A stretch of 64,000 nucleotides of DNA from Xenopus tropicalis (taxonomy: Eukaryota; Chordata; Amphibia; Anura; Pipidae), in the NCBI RefSeq assembly GCF_000004195.4, contig NC_030680.2, positions 142,353,545 through 142,417,544 of the forward strand, written 5' to 3'. The notes under the pieces were generated by a model. It worked only from the letters and a program-made list of their open reading frames with translations. It searched no databases and was not told the DNA's origin. Of the stretch, positions 43,097 to 55,268 are shown one piece after another. The position numbers were made by a program, and so were the translations under genes. Each line of letters starts with the position of its first letter. Positions within the stretch are counted from its first letter, which is position 1.

Positions 43097-43376
43097 AGAT
43101 GGTATAGAATCTGATCAGATAAAGTTGGATGGTTTCTTAGTGTTATGCGGCTCCATCTGAATTTCAATGAAAAAAAGTCTATATTGAACTTTGCTGCTGT
43201 ATTAAACAAAATATTCAGCATTCTCTTGTGTAAGGAATTTCTCAAGGGGAATGTGGGGATCTATAAGGCAAGAGACGGGTCCCAAAGGGAAACTAAGAAC
43301 AGACAGGAACATGGCAGAACGGAAAAGATCTGGAGAAACTAGAACAGGACAGACTAGAGCAGGAACAAGCCGCCGT

Positions 43377-43557
43377 AGGTGTATATTGATTAAATAGTGA
43401 AGTTAGAGCTTCCCTATAGTAAAACTCTCCATTTATTTCTATGGGATTTTTAAAAGAGTATTTATCAATGATTGAAAGGGAATATTTAATATGCCTTTAA
43501 AAATGTACCCAAGCAGACTGTATTGAGCTCTAACTTCACTCTTATAAATATACCCCA
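43377..43557. mobile_element. Small palindromic MITE
   Basis: TAGTGAAGTTAGAGCT at left and AGCTCTAACTTCACT at right, ending TTATAAATATACCCC. Confidence 0.6.
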
Positions 43558-44368
43558 TGGAACGAGGCCCGGAATTACAACAGCGAGGCAGGCAGGGCAG
43601 GCTAAGGCATTTAGGCAGGGAATAGTCCTTAGGCAGGAGGAGCAGGAGTAAAGGGGGCTACATGGGCAGGGTAAGCGCTACAGTTTAGCTCAATGCTCCA
43701 GGCATGTAAAGGAGTAAAGGGAAGGGTTTATGTAGGGAGGACTCATTTGTGATTGGCTGGACCTAATGATGAGTGGATTTTTTAACACAAAACAGAAACC
43801 CCTAATATCCCTATCCCTGTAATCTGTTCCTTCAAACAGTAGGAATAAATCCCATTTTTATAGGCTGAAATCCAGCTGCAAAACAGCTCTTCTCTTCTCT
43901 GCATCATTTGAAATCCTGGCAGGGGAGGAGGGACTAAAACACTGATGTTACAAATTGTAACAACTTCTCCCCAGCTTACAGACAGCATGCAGGAACTACA
44001 TAACCCACAATGCATTGCACTGGGATGTTCCTTTCCTTATTGCCATCATGTGTGCAGCAGGGAATTGTGGGATTGGGAGGAGGCAGGCTGAAGGCAGGCT
44101 GAGGGACAGGCGACTACTGTTACAGTTTATTTGAGTCACAAAGTAGTCAGCCAATCAGCAGGGGAACAGGGAGCGGGGCTTAGGGAACTGTTCCAAACCA
44201 GATTATTACATTAAAATTATGAAAAGGCTGCAAATTGTTTCATTGATGTTTATTATGTGAATTATGTTTACTTTTCAAAAAGTTGTGTTTGGGAAAACAC
44301 AAAGGAAACAAAGGAAAAGGAAAAAAAAGCCATAAAGTATATTCAGTTCTAAGTTTTAGAAATTAGAC
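43558..44368. other. No gene recognised
   Basis: GC-richer segments near 43560-43680 and 43910-44180 (ACTACATAACCCACAATGCA) may be old repeats. No coding evidence. Confidence 0.4.
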
Positions 44369-45487
44369 TACAGGTATAGGACCCATTATCCAGAATGCTC
44401 TGGACAAAGCATATTCTGGATATGGGGTCTTTCTGTAATTTGGATCTCCATAACTTAGGTCTACTAAAAAATCAATAAAACATTAAATAAACCCAATAGG
44501 GCTGTTCTACCCCCAATAAGGGGTAATTATATCTTAGTTGGGATCAAGTACAGGTACTGTTTTATTATTACAGAGAAAAGGGAATCATTTAACCATGAAA
44601 TAAACCCAATAGGGCTGTTCTGTCCCCAATAAGGGGTAATTATATCTTAGTTGGGATCAAGTACAGGTACTGTTTTATTATTACAGAGAAAAGGGAATCA
44701 TTTAACCATTAAATAAACCCAATAGAGCTGTTCTGCCCCAATAAGGGGTAATTATATCTTAGTTGGGATCAAGTACAGGTACTGTTTTATTATTACAGAG
44801 AAAAGGGAATCATTTAACCATGAAATAAACCCAATAGGGCTGTTCTGCCCCAATAAGGGGTAATTATATCTTAGTTGGGATCAAGTACAGGTATTTTTTT
44901 ATTATTACAGAGAAAAGGGAATCATTTAACCATTAAATAAACCCAATAGGGCTGTTCTGCCCCCAATAAGGGGTAATTATATCTTAGTTGGGATCAAGTA
45001 CAGGTACTGTTTTATTATTACAGAGAAAAGGGAATCATTTAACCATTAAATAAACCCAATAGGGCTGTTCTGCCCCCAATAAGGGGTAATTATATCTTAG
45101 TTGGGATCAAGTACAGGTATTTTTTTATTATTACAGAGAAAAGGGAATCATTTAACCATTAAATAAACCCAATAGGGCTGTTCTGCCCCCAATAAGGGGT
45201 AATTATATCTTAGTTGGGATCAAGTACAGGTACTGTTTTATTATTACAGAGAAAAGGGAATCATTTAACCATTAAAAAAACCAAATAGGACTGTTCTGCC
45301 CCCAATAAGGGGTAATTATATCTTAGTTGGGATCAAGTACAGGTACTGTTTTATTATTACAGAGAAAAGGGAATCAGTTTTAAAATTCTAAATTATTTGA
45401 TTAAAATGGAGTCTATAGGAGATGGGCTTTCTGTAATGTGGAGCTTTCTGGATAACGGGTTTCCAGATAAGGGATCCCATACCTGTA
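44369..45487 (-). repeat. miDNA4 element with both ends and ~8-unit array
   Basis: Both terminal repeats are present (TACAGGTATAGGACCC, GGGATCCCATACCTGTA), bounded by TA. The array between is in reverse orientation. Confidence 0.9.
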
Positions 45488-46227
45488 CTAGCAAAAATAT
45501 ATCCATATGTTCCAAATATCTAACTTGTGCTGTTATAGATGATAGGTCAGTGAATAGAAAAGACCTTCTAAGGGTGAGACCTGGGGCCCAGTACGACTCC
45601 ATAGCAACTGCGTTTAGAACATCAACCCGTCGTGCAGTAAAGCTGCTTCTGGATAACAGGGAGCTCAGTCGCTGGGTTACTGCCCCGGGTTGTTTTTTGT
45701 TTTAGGAATCTTGTGTTTGACATAAAGACTGTAGTGTTTTCTCATCACAGTATGCAGTGAGAATTATATGAAACCATGGGAGAAAAAAAGACATTCAGCA
45801 GAGCATTAAATTATTCAGTGAAGAGCGCACGTCTGAGGTGCCCGAGCCTTAGAGCCTCCCTGCAACAAATAGAAGTGCTAAAATAACGGAGAAGGAGAAG
45901 AAGGAAAGCCGGGCTTAGCGTTCCAGATTGGGAAGAGCTTATTGACTTAATAAGACAAGTCAATTAATGGAACGCTCTGTTGCTTGGGGATAAAACAGGG
46001 AAATGCTAATGTGGGCTCGTTTATTCTTATCCGGCAATAAGACAACCTATAACAATATATTTGTGTCAACGAACAACTGGATGAAAAGCCTTCAGAGCTG
46101 GAGATGTTTGTTGCCTATCCACGATTCTGACTCCCAGAATGCACCAGTAGCACTTGGCGCTGACTCCGGAATAGACAAAGGAGATGAGCAGAGAATGCTG
46201 GGACATAAATATGTCGGAAAGGCAAAG
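45488..46227. other. No gene recognised
   Basis: Unique-looking; 45890-46060 has homeodomain-like AT motifs (CAATTAATGG) but no exon. Confidence 0.4.
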
Positions 46228-46235
46228 TTTGGAAA

Positions 46236-46572
46236 TAGTGATGAGTGAATTTTTTCAATTTCGTCATTGGCAAAATGTTTCACGAAACTTCCATGAAAAT
46301 TCGCCGTGGAAAAATTCGTTGTGCGGAATTTTTTTCATGCATCAAATTGGGCAAGGTTGTGTAAAAAAGAGCGTGGTCGCGTAAAAAAGGGCTCCAAAAT
46401 CGGGCGTGGTAGCGTAAAAATATGCGGGTGACAAAAAAATTAACACGGACGACAAAAAAAAAAAAAATTGCACGACAAATACGTTTCGCAAATTTTTCAC
46501 CGTTTCACAAATTTTCTTGCGGTTTCGCGAATTTTATGGCGAAGGGAAACAGGACAGATTCATTCATCACTA
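46236..46572. mobile_element. hAT-type MITE (TAGTGATGAG family)
   Basis: Flanked by TTTGGAAA/TTTCGAAA (7/8). Termini TAGTGATGAGTGAA and TTCATTCATCACTA. Confidence 0.85.
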
Positions 46573-46650
46573 TTTCGAAACTATTTGTCCTGTTGAGAGG
46601 ATAAGGTAGTATTTAATTCCACCCTTGGGTGATGCCTTGGGATCAGTCAC

Positions 46651-47196
46651 TAGTGATGAGTTGTGATGAGCAAATCTGTCCCGTTTCGCTTCGCCGAAAA
46701 ATTCGGCTATTATTTCGTCGCCTGCGGCTATTATTTTGTCGCGTGGCTATTATTTCGACGCCCGCGGCTATTATTTTGTCGCCCGCGACTATTATTTTGA
46801 CACGGGCGGCAATTTTTGGACGTGCAGCGAATTTTTCCGGGGCAAATTTTTTCATCCGTTTCTCTAAACAATCCGCCAATGGCGAAACGTAGAAATTCGC
46901 CGCTAATCCATGCCTAGCGAAACATTTCACCCATCACTAGTGATGAGTGAATTTTTTCGCCAGGCATGGATTCATAGAGAAATTCCACATTTTACCATTG
47001 GCCAATTGTTTCGAGAAACAAAATATTTGACGTGAGTGCAAAAAATTTGCTCTCACGTCAAAAAGGGCATGTAAAAAAGCAGCAGTCACATAAAAAAAAC
47101 GACACGGCCGTGACAAAAAAAGTCAAATATTTAGCTGTTTTAGCAGTTTCGCAAATTTTACTGCAAAGCGTAATGGGACAGATTTGCTCATCACTA
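46651..47196. mobile_element. hAT-type MITE (TAGTGATGAG family) hosting a sibling
   Basis: Perfect 8-bp outer duplication TCAGTCAC (46643-46650, 47197-47204). After its first ten bases it is interrupted by the related element at 46661-46939. Confidence 0.85.
46661..46939. mobile_element. hAT-type MITE nested in the terminus of a family member
   Basis: TTGTGATGAGCAAATCTG to CACCCATCACTA, with perfect duplication GTGATGAG (46653-46660, 46940-46947), which is the host's own terminal sequence. Short 21-bp repeat block inside. Confidence 0.85.
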
Positions 47197-47290
47197 TCAG
47201 TCACCGAAGGTCCTAGAGACCTTTCACATGTATTGACTTATTTATCAATTTTCAAGTTTGTGAATTCGATTTTGTTTTTCTAAATAGAAT

Positions 47291-47560
47291 TAGGGATGCA
47301 CCAAATCCGCTATTTTGGGTTTCGGCCGAACCCGAGATCCTTTGTGAAAGATTTGGCTGAATCCGCCAAACTGAATCCAAATTTGTATATGCAAACTAAG
47401 GCTTAAAAATAACCACAAAATTTTTTCAATTTCCGCGTTTATGTGGCAAAAAATGTGTCACATGTTTTTAAGGATTCAGTTCGGCCAGGACCATGGATTC
47501 TGAGGATTCCAAATCCTGCTGAAAAGGCCGAATCTTTCCTGAACCAAAACAATTATGTTT
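47291..47560. mobile_element. hAT-type MITE (TAGGGATGCACC family), right-truncated
   Basis: TAGGGATGCACCAAATCC at the left, GATTCAGTTCGGCCAGG inside; no right terminus. Preceded by the left half of a TTATTTATCAATTTTCAAG-type MITE. Confidence 0.55.
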
Positions 47561-47636
47561 TGTGCTCTTTATGACAGCATTTTTCCATTTGGGTTCTGTT
47601 TTGGGTTGATGGACAAGTGTCTTTTCAACCTAAACT

Positions 47637-48273
47637 TAGGGGCAGATTTATCAAAATGTTAGTTAAGAGCTCAATACATAAAAACTCACCTCACCCCCAT
47701 AGGAATGAATAGAACGTGGGTGAGTTTTTATGTATTGAGCGAATCTGTTCCGTTTCGCTGGAAAATTCGTGAATCTTTCAAAAGATCCGCGAAACGGCGA
47801 AAATGTTGTGCGGCAAAAAAAATTGTCGCCCGCGGCTATTATTTCATCGCCTGCGGCTATTATTTTGTCGCCCGTGGCTATTATTTTGTAGCCCACGGCT
47901 ATTATTTTGTCGCCCGCGGCTATTCTTTTGTCGCCCGCGGCTATTATTTTGTCGCCCGTGGCTATTATTTTGTAGCCCACGGCTATTATTTTGTCGCACG
48001 ACTATTATTTCATCGCCTGCGGCTATTATTTTGTCGCCCGTGGCTATTATTTTGTAGCCTGCAGCTATTATTTTGTCGCATAGCTATTATTTAGTTGCGT
48101 TGCTATTCTTTGGCCCGCGACTATTCTTTTTTGACGCCCGCGACAATTTTTGGACGTGAGATGAATTTTTCTGCGCAAATTTTTTCAGCCGTTTCGCGAA
48201 ACAATCCACCAATGGCGAAACGCAGAAATTCGCCGCGAATCCATGCCCGGCGAAACATTTCCGCCCATCACTA
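47637..48273. mobile_element. Chimeric MITE: hairpin MITE joined to a TAGTGATGAG-family copy
   Basis: 47637-47739 is a GGGGCAGATTTATC-type MITE with hairpin arms CTCAATACATAAAAACTCACC and inverse. It passes at ATTGAGCGAATC directly into a family copy lacking TAGTGAT, running to CCATCACTA at 48273. Contains about 13 of the 21-bp units. Confidence 0.65.
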
Positions 48274-48946
48274 CCATTAAACCCATTGCTTTCAGAACCA
48301 TGGGACACAATTCTGTTATCAGGATAGAAAATCATGGAGAATTTAGGGGGAAACATCTCAACCTTCTGAAGGTCGTTTCATTCCCAACTATAAAATAGTT
48401 AACAAACAAGTGAAACCAAAGGAGGAGAGTTTGCTCTGTAAATAACATAAAATAATCTCAGCACTGGAACACAATTTGATTACTTAATCCGCCCGACACT
48501 GTCATTTTTCTCTATTTAATTAAATGAAGGCTGCGGAAGTTTCCGGTAGCAATCCCATGATTTATGTCCTTCAGATAATAAAACGAGAAATGAATAAATC
48601 TCTTAACATTATAATAAAAGACCATTAACAGTTCTACAGATAAATCATGCAAAGCACCCTCTTCATTCATACAGGACCCAACGTCTCTCTCATAACTTTT
48701 TTTTTTTTTTCATTCCATATAAAGTCATTCTGAATTTTCTCTGACTGTGTTTCGAATCCTCTCCTGGTTTTTTAATGAAATTATTTATTCATTGACAAGT
48801 ACCATTACCAACGTGTGTATAAGTTTGAGCTGGGTGGGTCCAATTGGAGATATTACCCATGGGTCAGATAAGGGGAGATGTGGCTCCAGGAAAGGTAATG
48901 ATTTGGGTCTCCAATCTGCCAGAGACAAATAGAGAGATATCTTTAG
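48274..48946. other. No gene recognised
   Basis: Unique AT-rich; 48460-48620 could be conserved noncoding DNA. No exon. Confidence 0.4.
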
Positions 48947-49232
48947 TAGCGATGAGCGAATCTGTCCTGTTTCGCTTCGCCATAAAATTTGCGAAACGGC
49001 AAGAAAATACACAAAACACATTTGTCGTGCGATTTTTGTTGTCGTCCACATTTTTTTGTCGCCCGTGCCCATTTTTGACACCACTGCGCCCAATTTTTAC
49101 GCAACAGCGTCCAATTTCGATGGAACTGCACCTATTTGGATGTAACCGTGCCCAATTCGACGCAATTTTTTTATCGGGGATGAATTTTTCTGCAACTAAT
49201 TTTCACGGCAATTTCACAAAACAATTCTAATT
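48947..49232. mobile_element. hAT-type MITE (TAGTGATGAG family), right-truncated
   Basis: TAGCGATGAGCGAATCTG at left; internal family sequence to CAATTTCACAAAACAATTC, then lost. Confidence 0.65.
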
Positions 49233-49265
49233 CGAAATCCTTAAGGGTTTGTTGAATGGAACAAT

Positions 49266-50140
49266 GGGGCACTTTACTAAGATCCGATTTTTTTAGGGCT
49301 TAAATCACGATATGGTATAAATTCGGAGTAACCACAATCATTTCTAAAGTTCTAAATAGTGATGGGCGAAATGTTTCGACAGGCATGGATTCTTGGCGAA
49401 TTTCCGCGTTTCACCATTGGCGATTGTTTCACGAAATGGATGAAAAAATTTGCAGCGGAAAAATTTGCCGCACGTCCAAAAATTGTCGCAGGCATCAAAA
49501 AAGAATAGTCGCAGGCGTCAAAAGAACAGGCGCGCGACAAAATAATAGCAGCGATCGACAAAATAATAGCCGCAGGCGACAAAATAATAGCCGCGGGCGA
49601 CAAAATAATAGCCGCGCAACAAAATAATAGCCGCAGGAGACAAAAGAATAGCTGCGCAACAAAATAATAGCTGCAGGCGACAAAATAATACCCGCGGGCG
49701 ACAAAATAATAGCCTCGCAACAAAATAATAGCCCTGCAACAAAATAATAGCTGCGCAACAAAATAATAGCTGCGGGTTACAATTTTTTTTGCCGCACGAC
49801 ATTTTCACCGCTTCGCAAATTTTTCGCCGTTTCGCTGACCTTTTGAAAGATTCGCAAATTTTTTGCCGAAGTGAAATGGGACAGATTCGCTAATCACTAG
49901 TTCAAAAATGTCTCTAAAATGCTATTATTGTTTGTACGGAAATATCGCAAATGGGCTCCGAAAGTCACAATATTTTTGTGCCGAAAAGTTCATTATGCCA
50001 TGAAAACCTTTCTTGAAACAAGGTGAAAAACTCGTGGAATTTTTACAAACTTTTCGCATACATTCCGAAATGTTCTATAAGTTAAAAAAAAGCTAGAAAA
50101 AATACAAAATGGTCTCAAAATTGTTTAGTAAATGGGCCCC
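49266..50140. mobile_element. Harbinger-type MITE hosting a hAT MITE
   Basis: GGGGCACTTTACTAAGATC at 49266 and TTTAGTAAATGGGCCCC at 50140, flanked by AAT on both sides. Interrupted at 49357-49899. Confidence 0.7.
49357..49899. mobile_element. hAT-type MITE (TAGTGATGAG family), 543 bp
   Basis: Duplication GTTCTAAA/GTTCAAAA (7/8). About ten 21-bp units (GACAAAATAATAGCCGC) from 49530 to 49780, in the opposite orientation to the copy at 28880. Confidence 0.85.
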
Positions 50141-50195
50141 AATGTGTGTAGTTGGAAGCTGATCCAGGGTAATATTAGTGCTAAGCACTTATTTC

Positions 50196-50421
50196 TAGTG
50201 ATGAGGGAATCTGTCCCATTTCGCTTCGCTGAAAAATTTGTGAAACAGTGAAAAAAATTGCAAATTGCATTTTTTTTGTCTCGAACCATGACATTTTCCC
50301 TCACTCTGAAAATTTTTGTTGTGCCAAATTTTTGCAGCAGTTTTATTTAAAAAAATGACCTATGGCGAAATGCTGAATATTGCAGCGCATCCATGCCTGG
50401 CAAAAATTTCACTCATCGCAA
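50196..50421. mobile_element. hAT-type MITE (TAGTGATGAG family)
   Basis: Perfect 8-bp duplication CTTATTTC (50188-50195, 50422-50429). The right end is CACTCATCGCAA, a variant terminus. Confidence 0.8.
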
Positions 50422-50429
50422 CTTATTTC

Positions 50430-50882
50430 CAGCCCTGGATCTATAACAAAATGGCGGATCCCATGCCTACATTTCTGCACCCTTGTTTTAAACTAATGGG
50501 GGGGAGGTAAAATGTTGGACTTGAAAAGAAAGCCTGGACCCAGTTAACCTGAAAACTATTGATATTGATGGTTCTGGTCACCTAAGGGTTATTCCTTGTC
50601 TCTAAAATAGTCGACTTCAAACCCAAATTACACTGTGAAACTCTGTCCAAAGTCATTAGTACATGAGAGAGCAGAGGCCCATTACAAGCCTCGGACTGTG
50701 ACATTTTTAACATCGTAACTGTCAGAGCGAGAACTGGGATGAATATTGCGCTTCGGTTCTTCCATTAATTGGTTCAGTAGCGACTGATGTTACTTCTGAC
50801 AATATTAATTATAGGGAAATATAAACAGTCAAATCCAAAAACCAATAATGGCTTTGCCCTGGGAATAAACAACTTCCAGGTC
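50430..50882. other. No gene recognised
   Basis: No exon or repeat identified. Confidence 0.45.
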
Positions 50883-51363
50883 CTGCAGCCTTGTGCCTTT
50901 ATATGGGCACAGAACCCCTCAGTGACTGCTAATATCCTTATCATTTACAGTAGGGGGTACATTATCCCTTATAATACATGAGTGATACTCAGAGTTCCCT
51001 GTATAACTCAGCCTGCAGCCTTGTGCCTTTATATGGGCACAGAACCCCTCAGTGACTGCTAATATCCTTATCATTTACAGTAGGGGGTACATTATCCCTT
51101 ATAATACATGAGTGATACTCAGAGTTCCCTGTATAACTCAGCCTGTAGCCTTGTGCCTTTATATGGGCACAGAACCCCTCAGTGACTGCTAATATCCTTA
51201 TCATTTACAGTAGGGGGTACATTATCCCTTATAATACATGAGTGATACTCAGAGTTCCCTGTATAACTCAGCCTGCAGCCTTGTGCCTTTATATGGGCAC
51301 AGAACCCCTCAGTGACTGCTAATATCCTTATCATTTACACTAGGGGGTACATTATCCCTCAGT
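50883..51363 (+). repeat. ~130-bp tandem array, 3.7 units
   Basis: Units start CCTGCAGCCTTGTGCC and are nearly identical (CAGCC or TAGCC; one ACAGTAGG to ACACTAGG change). Recent expansion; the seed is unknown. Confidence 0.9.
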
Positions 51364-51502
51364 TTAAAACAGCAGCTGCCATTTTAGCTTGGTGTTCATA
51401 GCTTCCTGCTGCAGCTCTAGTCGTTATAGCTCAGATTACAGATTTCTAAGAGTGGGGGAGTGAGTTTTATGAATTCTTATGGGAGGGGGGAGCAGGAGAA
51501 GG

Positions 51503-51946
51503 CCGAAAAATTTGCGAATGTTTCAAAAGATCCTCGAAACGGCGAAAAATTCGCGAAACGGCGAAAATGTCGTGCAACAAAAAAAATTGTCGCCCACGGC
51601 TATTATTTTGTTGTGCGGCTATTGTTTCGTCGGCTGCGGCTATTATTTTGTTGTGCGGCTATTATGTCGTCGCCCACGGCTATTATTTTGTCGCGTGGCT
51701 ATTTTTTCGTCGCCTATGGCTATTATTTTGTCGCGCAGCTATTATTTCGTCGCCCACGGCTATTATTTTGTCGCCCGCGGCTATTATTTCTTCGCCCGTG
51801 ACTATTCTTTTTTGACGCCGGCGACAATTTTTTGACGTGCGGCGAATCTTTCCGCGGCAAATTTTTTCATCCGTTTCGCAAAACAATGGCGACACGCGGA
51901 AATTCGCAGCGAATCCATGCCTGGTGAATCATTTCGCCCATCACTA
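51503..51946. mobile_element. hAT-type MITE (TAGTGATGAG family), left end replaced
   Basis: Enters the family at GAAAAATTTGCGAATG, with a 21-bp repeat block (about 51590-51800), and ends GCCCATCACTA. The sequence before it (51440-51500, GAGTGAGTTTTATGAATTC) resembles the hairpin MITE joined to the copy at 47737. Confidence 0.65.
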
Positions 51947-52677
51947 GCCATTAACTCTTACTGACCTCCTCTGAATTGTGCCCCTATGAGTATTGTGCCC
52001 TAGGCAGCCATCTGCCTACCTACCCCTAGTGCCAGTCTGATATTAAAATTCTCTTTTTTTTACCTTGACCTTCGACTCCCCCCTTCCCAGAATCCAATAT
52101 GACCTACAAAAGCAACTTTTTGTGGATTTGTTTTTCCCTACATTGTGATTCACAAGTAGAAGTAATAACTCAGAATTAAACAAGAGAAGCGGCTTAACAT
52201 ACAAAGACGTATTTGGGAAGCAAAGCGATTATCGTGTAAGTACGCGCCTTTCATTGTGAAGCAGCAAATGACCTTTGGCAGCCGCTGTATCAATTAAAAT
52301 AAGGGCCTTGCCCAGAACGTAGCGTGGTCTCTTTGTTTATGTTGCGCCGAGAATTAAAATGTCAGATTTTATCTGGGCATAAACCGCGGTTAATCATTCC
52401 GTAATTACGAGAACAGCGAGCCATAAATCGCTCCGCGTGTAGATTCATTTTGTAAATATCAATCAATACATTTGATGAAAAAATTACCGGTGTGTGTAAT
52501 GTTCTCCGGCTCATTCGGATGCGCGAGGATCAGCTGAATAATAGGTGCGTCGTAAAGGAAAATGCATTTCAAGGGAAAACTCACCCATATATAGTCTTAA
52601 CGGCTACGTTCCATTTGTTTTATCTGGGACTGAGAGTGAACTGCGAGGAAGCCCAGTTGTTATTGAAAAGGAACATG
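51947..52677. other. No gene; possible conserved noncoding block
   Basis: 52160-52480 has balanced composition, no repeat signature and several homeodomain- and forkhead-like motifs (CCGTAATTACGAG, TTTGTTTATG, ATCAATTAAAA). No ORF with splice sites. Possible enhancer; needs alignment. Confidence 0.3.
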
Positions 52678-52679
52678 TA

Positions 52680-53259
52680 CCGTATTTTTCGCCCTATAAG
52701 ATGCTCCGGAATATAAGACGCACCCAATTTCAAAGGAGGAAAATCTAGAAAAAAAAGATTCTGAACCAAATACTGTAGTAAAATATTTTATATCAACTGT
52801 ATAAAGTTAATTGTCTCTGGGCTCGCACATAATGAGGCTTCCCCCAGGGCCCCCCCAAGCATCCTTCAGATTCCCCCAGGGCCCCCCCCAAGCATCCTTC
52901 AGCTTCCCCCAGGGCCCCCCAAGTATCCTTTAGCTTCCCCCAGGCCCCCCCAAGTATCCTTCAGCTTCCCCCAGGGCTCCCAAGCACCTTCCATTTCCCC
53001 CCTAACCTCCCCCCAGCGGCCTCCGGCTCCCATGATGTCTTCCTCTCTGTGCCGTGGCTCCCAGCAGCTTCTGTGCTTTTATAAGGTTGCGCCCTGTGCG
53101 TGTGACGTCAGTATGCACGGGCGCAACCTTATAAAAGCGAGGATGTAGCAGAGAGCCGCGGCACATAGAGGAAGACGCAGTTCGCCGTATAAGACGCACC
53201 AACTTTCCCCCCCCAGTTTTGGGGAAGAAAAAGTGCGTCATATACAGTGAAAAATACGG
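52680..53259. mobile_element. TA-flanked MITE (CCGTATTTTTCGCCCTATAAG family)
   Basis: CCGTATTTTTCGCCCTATAA to GTGAAAAATACGG, flanked by TA on both sides (52678-52679, 53260-53261). Inside: five ~34-bp units (CTTCCCCCAGGGCCCCCC) at 52845-52990 and an inverted pair (GCTTTTATAAGGTTGCGCCC, 53075-53138) around TGACGTCA. Confidence 0.8.
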
Positions 53260-53261
53260 TA

Positions 53262-53660
53262 AATGGGATATTAATGTAGGAAAGGCCAGCGGGGAACTGG
53301 GGGGTGCAGCGAGAGGCGCGAGTATAAACAAATGCTTTTAACTCCATCTCCAACTCTCTGTCTTACAGTAACGGGCTTATTTATCCGTTTTTGAGTTTGC
53401 GAATTCGAGTTTGTTTTTCTAAATTCAACTCGCACATTGAATGGTCGCTTATTTATTAATAAGGAAAACTCGTTCGAATAAAAAAACCTCAAAAATGAAG
53501 ATATGGCCTGTCTTTGCCTCGTATAACTCCCATTGGCTTCTATAGAAACTCGCAAGCTTTTAAATGGTACATTTTTTTGCACTTTATAAATACCCGACAT
53601 TTAAGGTTTTTTGAGCTAAAATATCCCTCTAAATGTCCTTAGGGACATTTTATGACTAAT
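53262..53660. mobile_element. MITE-like repeat (TTATTTATCCG family)
   Basis: GGGCTTATTTATCCGTTTTTG to TTTATAAATACCCGAC; internal AACTCGC/GCGAGTT motifs. Resembles the fragment at 47225-47285. Confidence 0.45.
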
Positions 53661-55268
53661 TCTGACTCTTTCCCATCATGCCCCATCACTTATCAGCACT
53701 GGAATTATTGACATATTTCAATAATCAGGCACAGTTTCTGGTAACTAGATCAATCATAGCATGGACACAACTCTACAAAGGCTTTGCGGCACGCAAATGT
53801 ATGCACTTTCGTAATTAAGCCACAACATCTTCTGAAGGACATCAACAAACACTTAGAGTAAAGGACAAATGAAGGCTAACTGGGTGAAGACGGGTCTAAG
53901 ACAAGACAGAAGAGGTCATTTTAATTGAAGGTACGTACAGTATGTGCCTATTTTTCCAAAGTGAGATGTGCGTAAAACCCCGTTCATTAATCTACGTCAA
54001 CATGTACTTCTATATAATTGCGCTTTGCACTGCTCAGTCATCTCTGCCTCCTGTTCTGAACTGAGCACAGTTGCACCTATTGACATAGGGAACCATGGAC
54101 TTACCATCTGGTCCATAGGTATCGGGAGCGCCAGGGTTCCCCTGTATCAATAGGTGCAACGGCACTCGATCTAGAAGGGAGACAAGAAGGGAGCCGAGCA
54201 CAACTATACGGAAGTGTAAAGAGCACATTTTGACTTCCTGTGTCAATAGGGGCAGCGCACTTGCGTCTAAATAATCAGATGCATGCTTCACTCGCACACC
54301 AATCAGCAATGCGCCATCTGGGCTTTCAGCACAATTGTGTTGGATATATGCCAAATAGCATTGGCTTTAAATTTAAGCCATAGACCTTTGAATTGTGTCA
54401 GGCGAATCGACCCTGGCAAGCACAGCAATGCTTGAATTCTAGGGAAAACACTGCATTATGGGAAAAACATGGCGGTTGAACTCAGAATTGCACTTGAGTT
54501 GAGAGCAAGATGACTAAATGGCCAATCAGCCTTGGGACATGGTGAAGATTGTTCTATTTAATAACATAGGCACATATTGAACTGAAGTTCAGAAGCCTTG
54601 ATCCCAGTATAGAGTGCTATAATACTCTTTTTCCCTCTTTCTCTCTCTCCCCCTATCTATCTACATTTAATAATAGTGATAAGCAGCAGAGATTATCGGC
54701 CTACAAACATCATGCCGATGTGCCCACCAAGCCGCAGTATAGGAAATAAATCATAAGCAACACCTTGCATTTCTGTTCTGCACCCTAATATTGCTGCTTA
54801 TTCTGACATATCTATACTTCTATAGGCCAATTATCAAACCGATCCCATAGCTGTATGATCAATCCAGTTCATTATTATAATGTTGCTGTACACATACTTA
54901 CAGGGCATCTGGCCCATGTTTAGGGAAGGTTGAACCGACACACAGTGGAACAAATCAGAACGTAATTTGGCTGAATTATATTCAAATACGCATGAAAACT
55001 TTCATCTTTGTACTGTATGTTCATGGTCGAAATGACAAGAGGGTTTTTAAGGAGCATAATATACATTCAGACAAGGCTAGAGAGGACATGAGAGAATATA
55101 ATGCTATGGATGATTGTATGCATGCATGTTATGAAGGTTAGTTAAAGCTACATGGCATTTTTTTCTCTTAGGGATATTTCAGCAGTGTCAAATCCAAGGC
55201 CTGATACTCTTGGCATGGCATATTTTTTTTAATTCTTTGTATTTAGTCTATGGAACCCAAACTTGTAG
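53661..55268. other. No gene recognised
   Basis: CACCTATTGACATAGGG and CTGTATCAATAGGTGC around 54074-54160 are inverted fragments of a MITE. The rest (54360-55260) lacks repeats and credible exons. Confidence 0.4.

Noticed and set aside
47705..48094. Long frames of a GYYFVAR-type repeat peptide (also 49352-49808 and 51460-51835)
   Set aside because: They are translations of the 21-bp minisatellite in hAT MITEs; frames are open in several phases and both directions, with no start context or domain.
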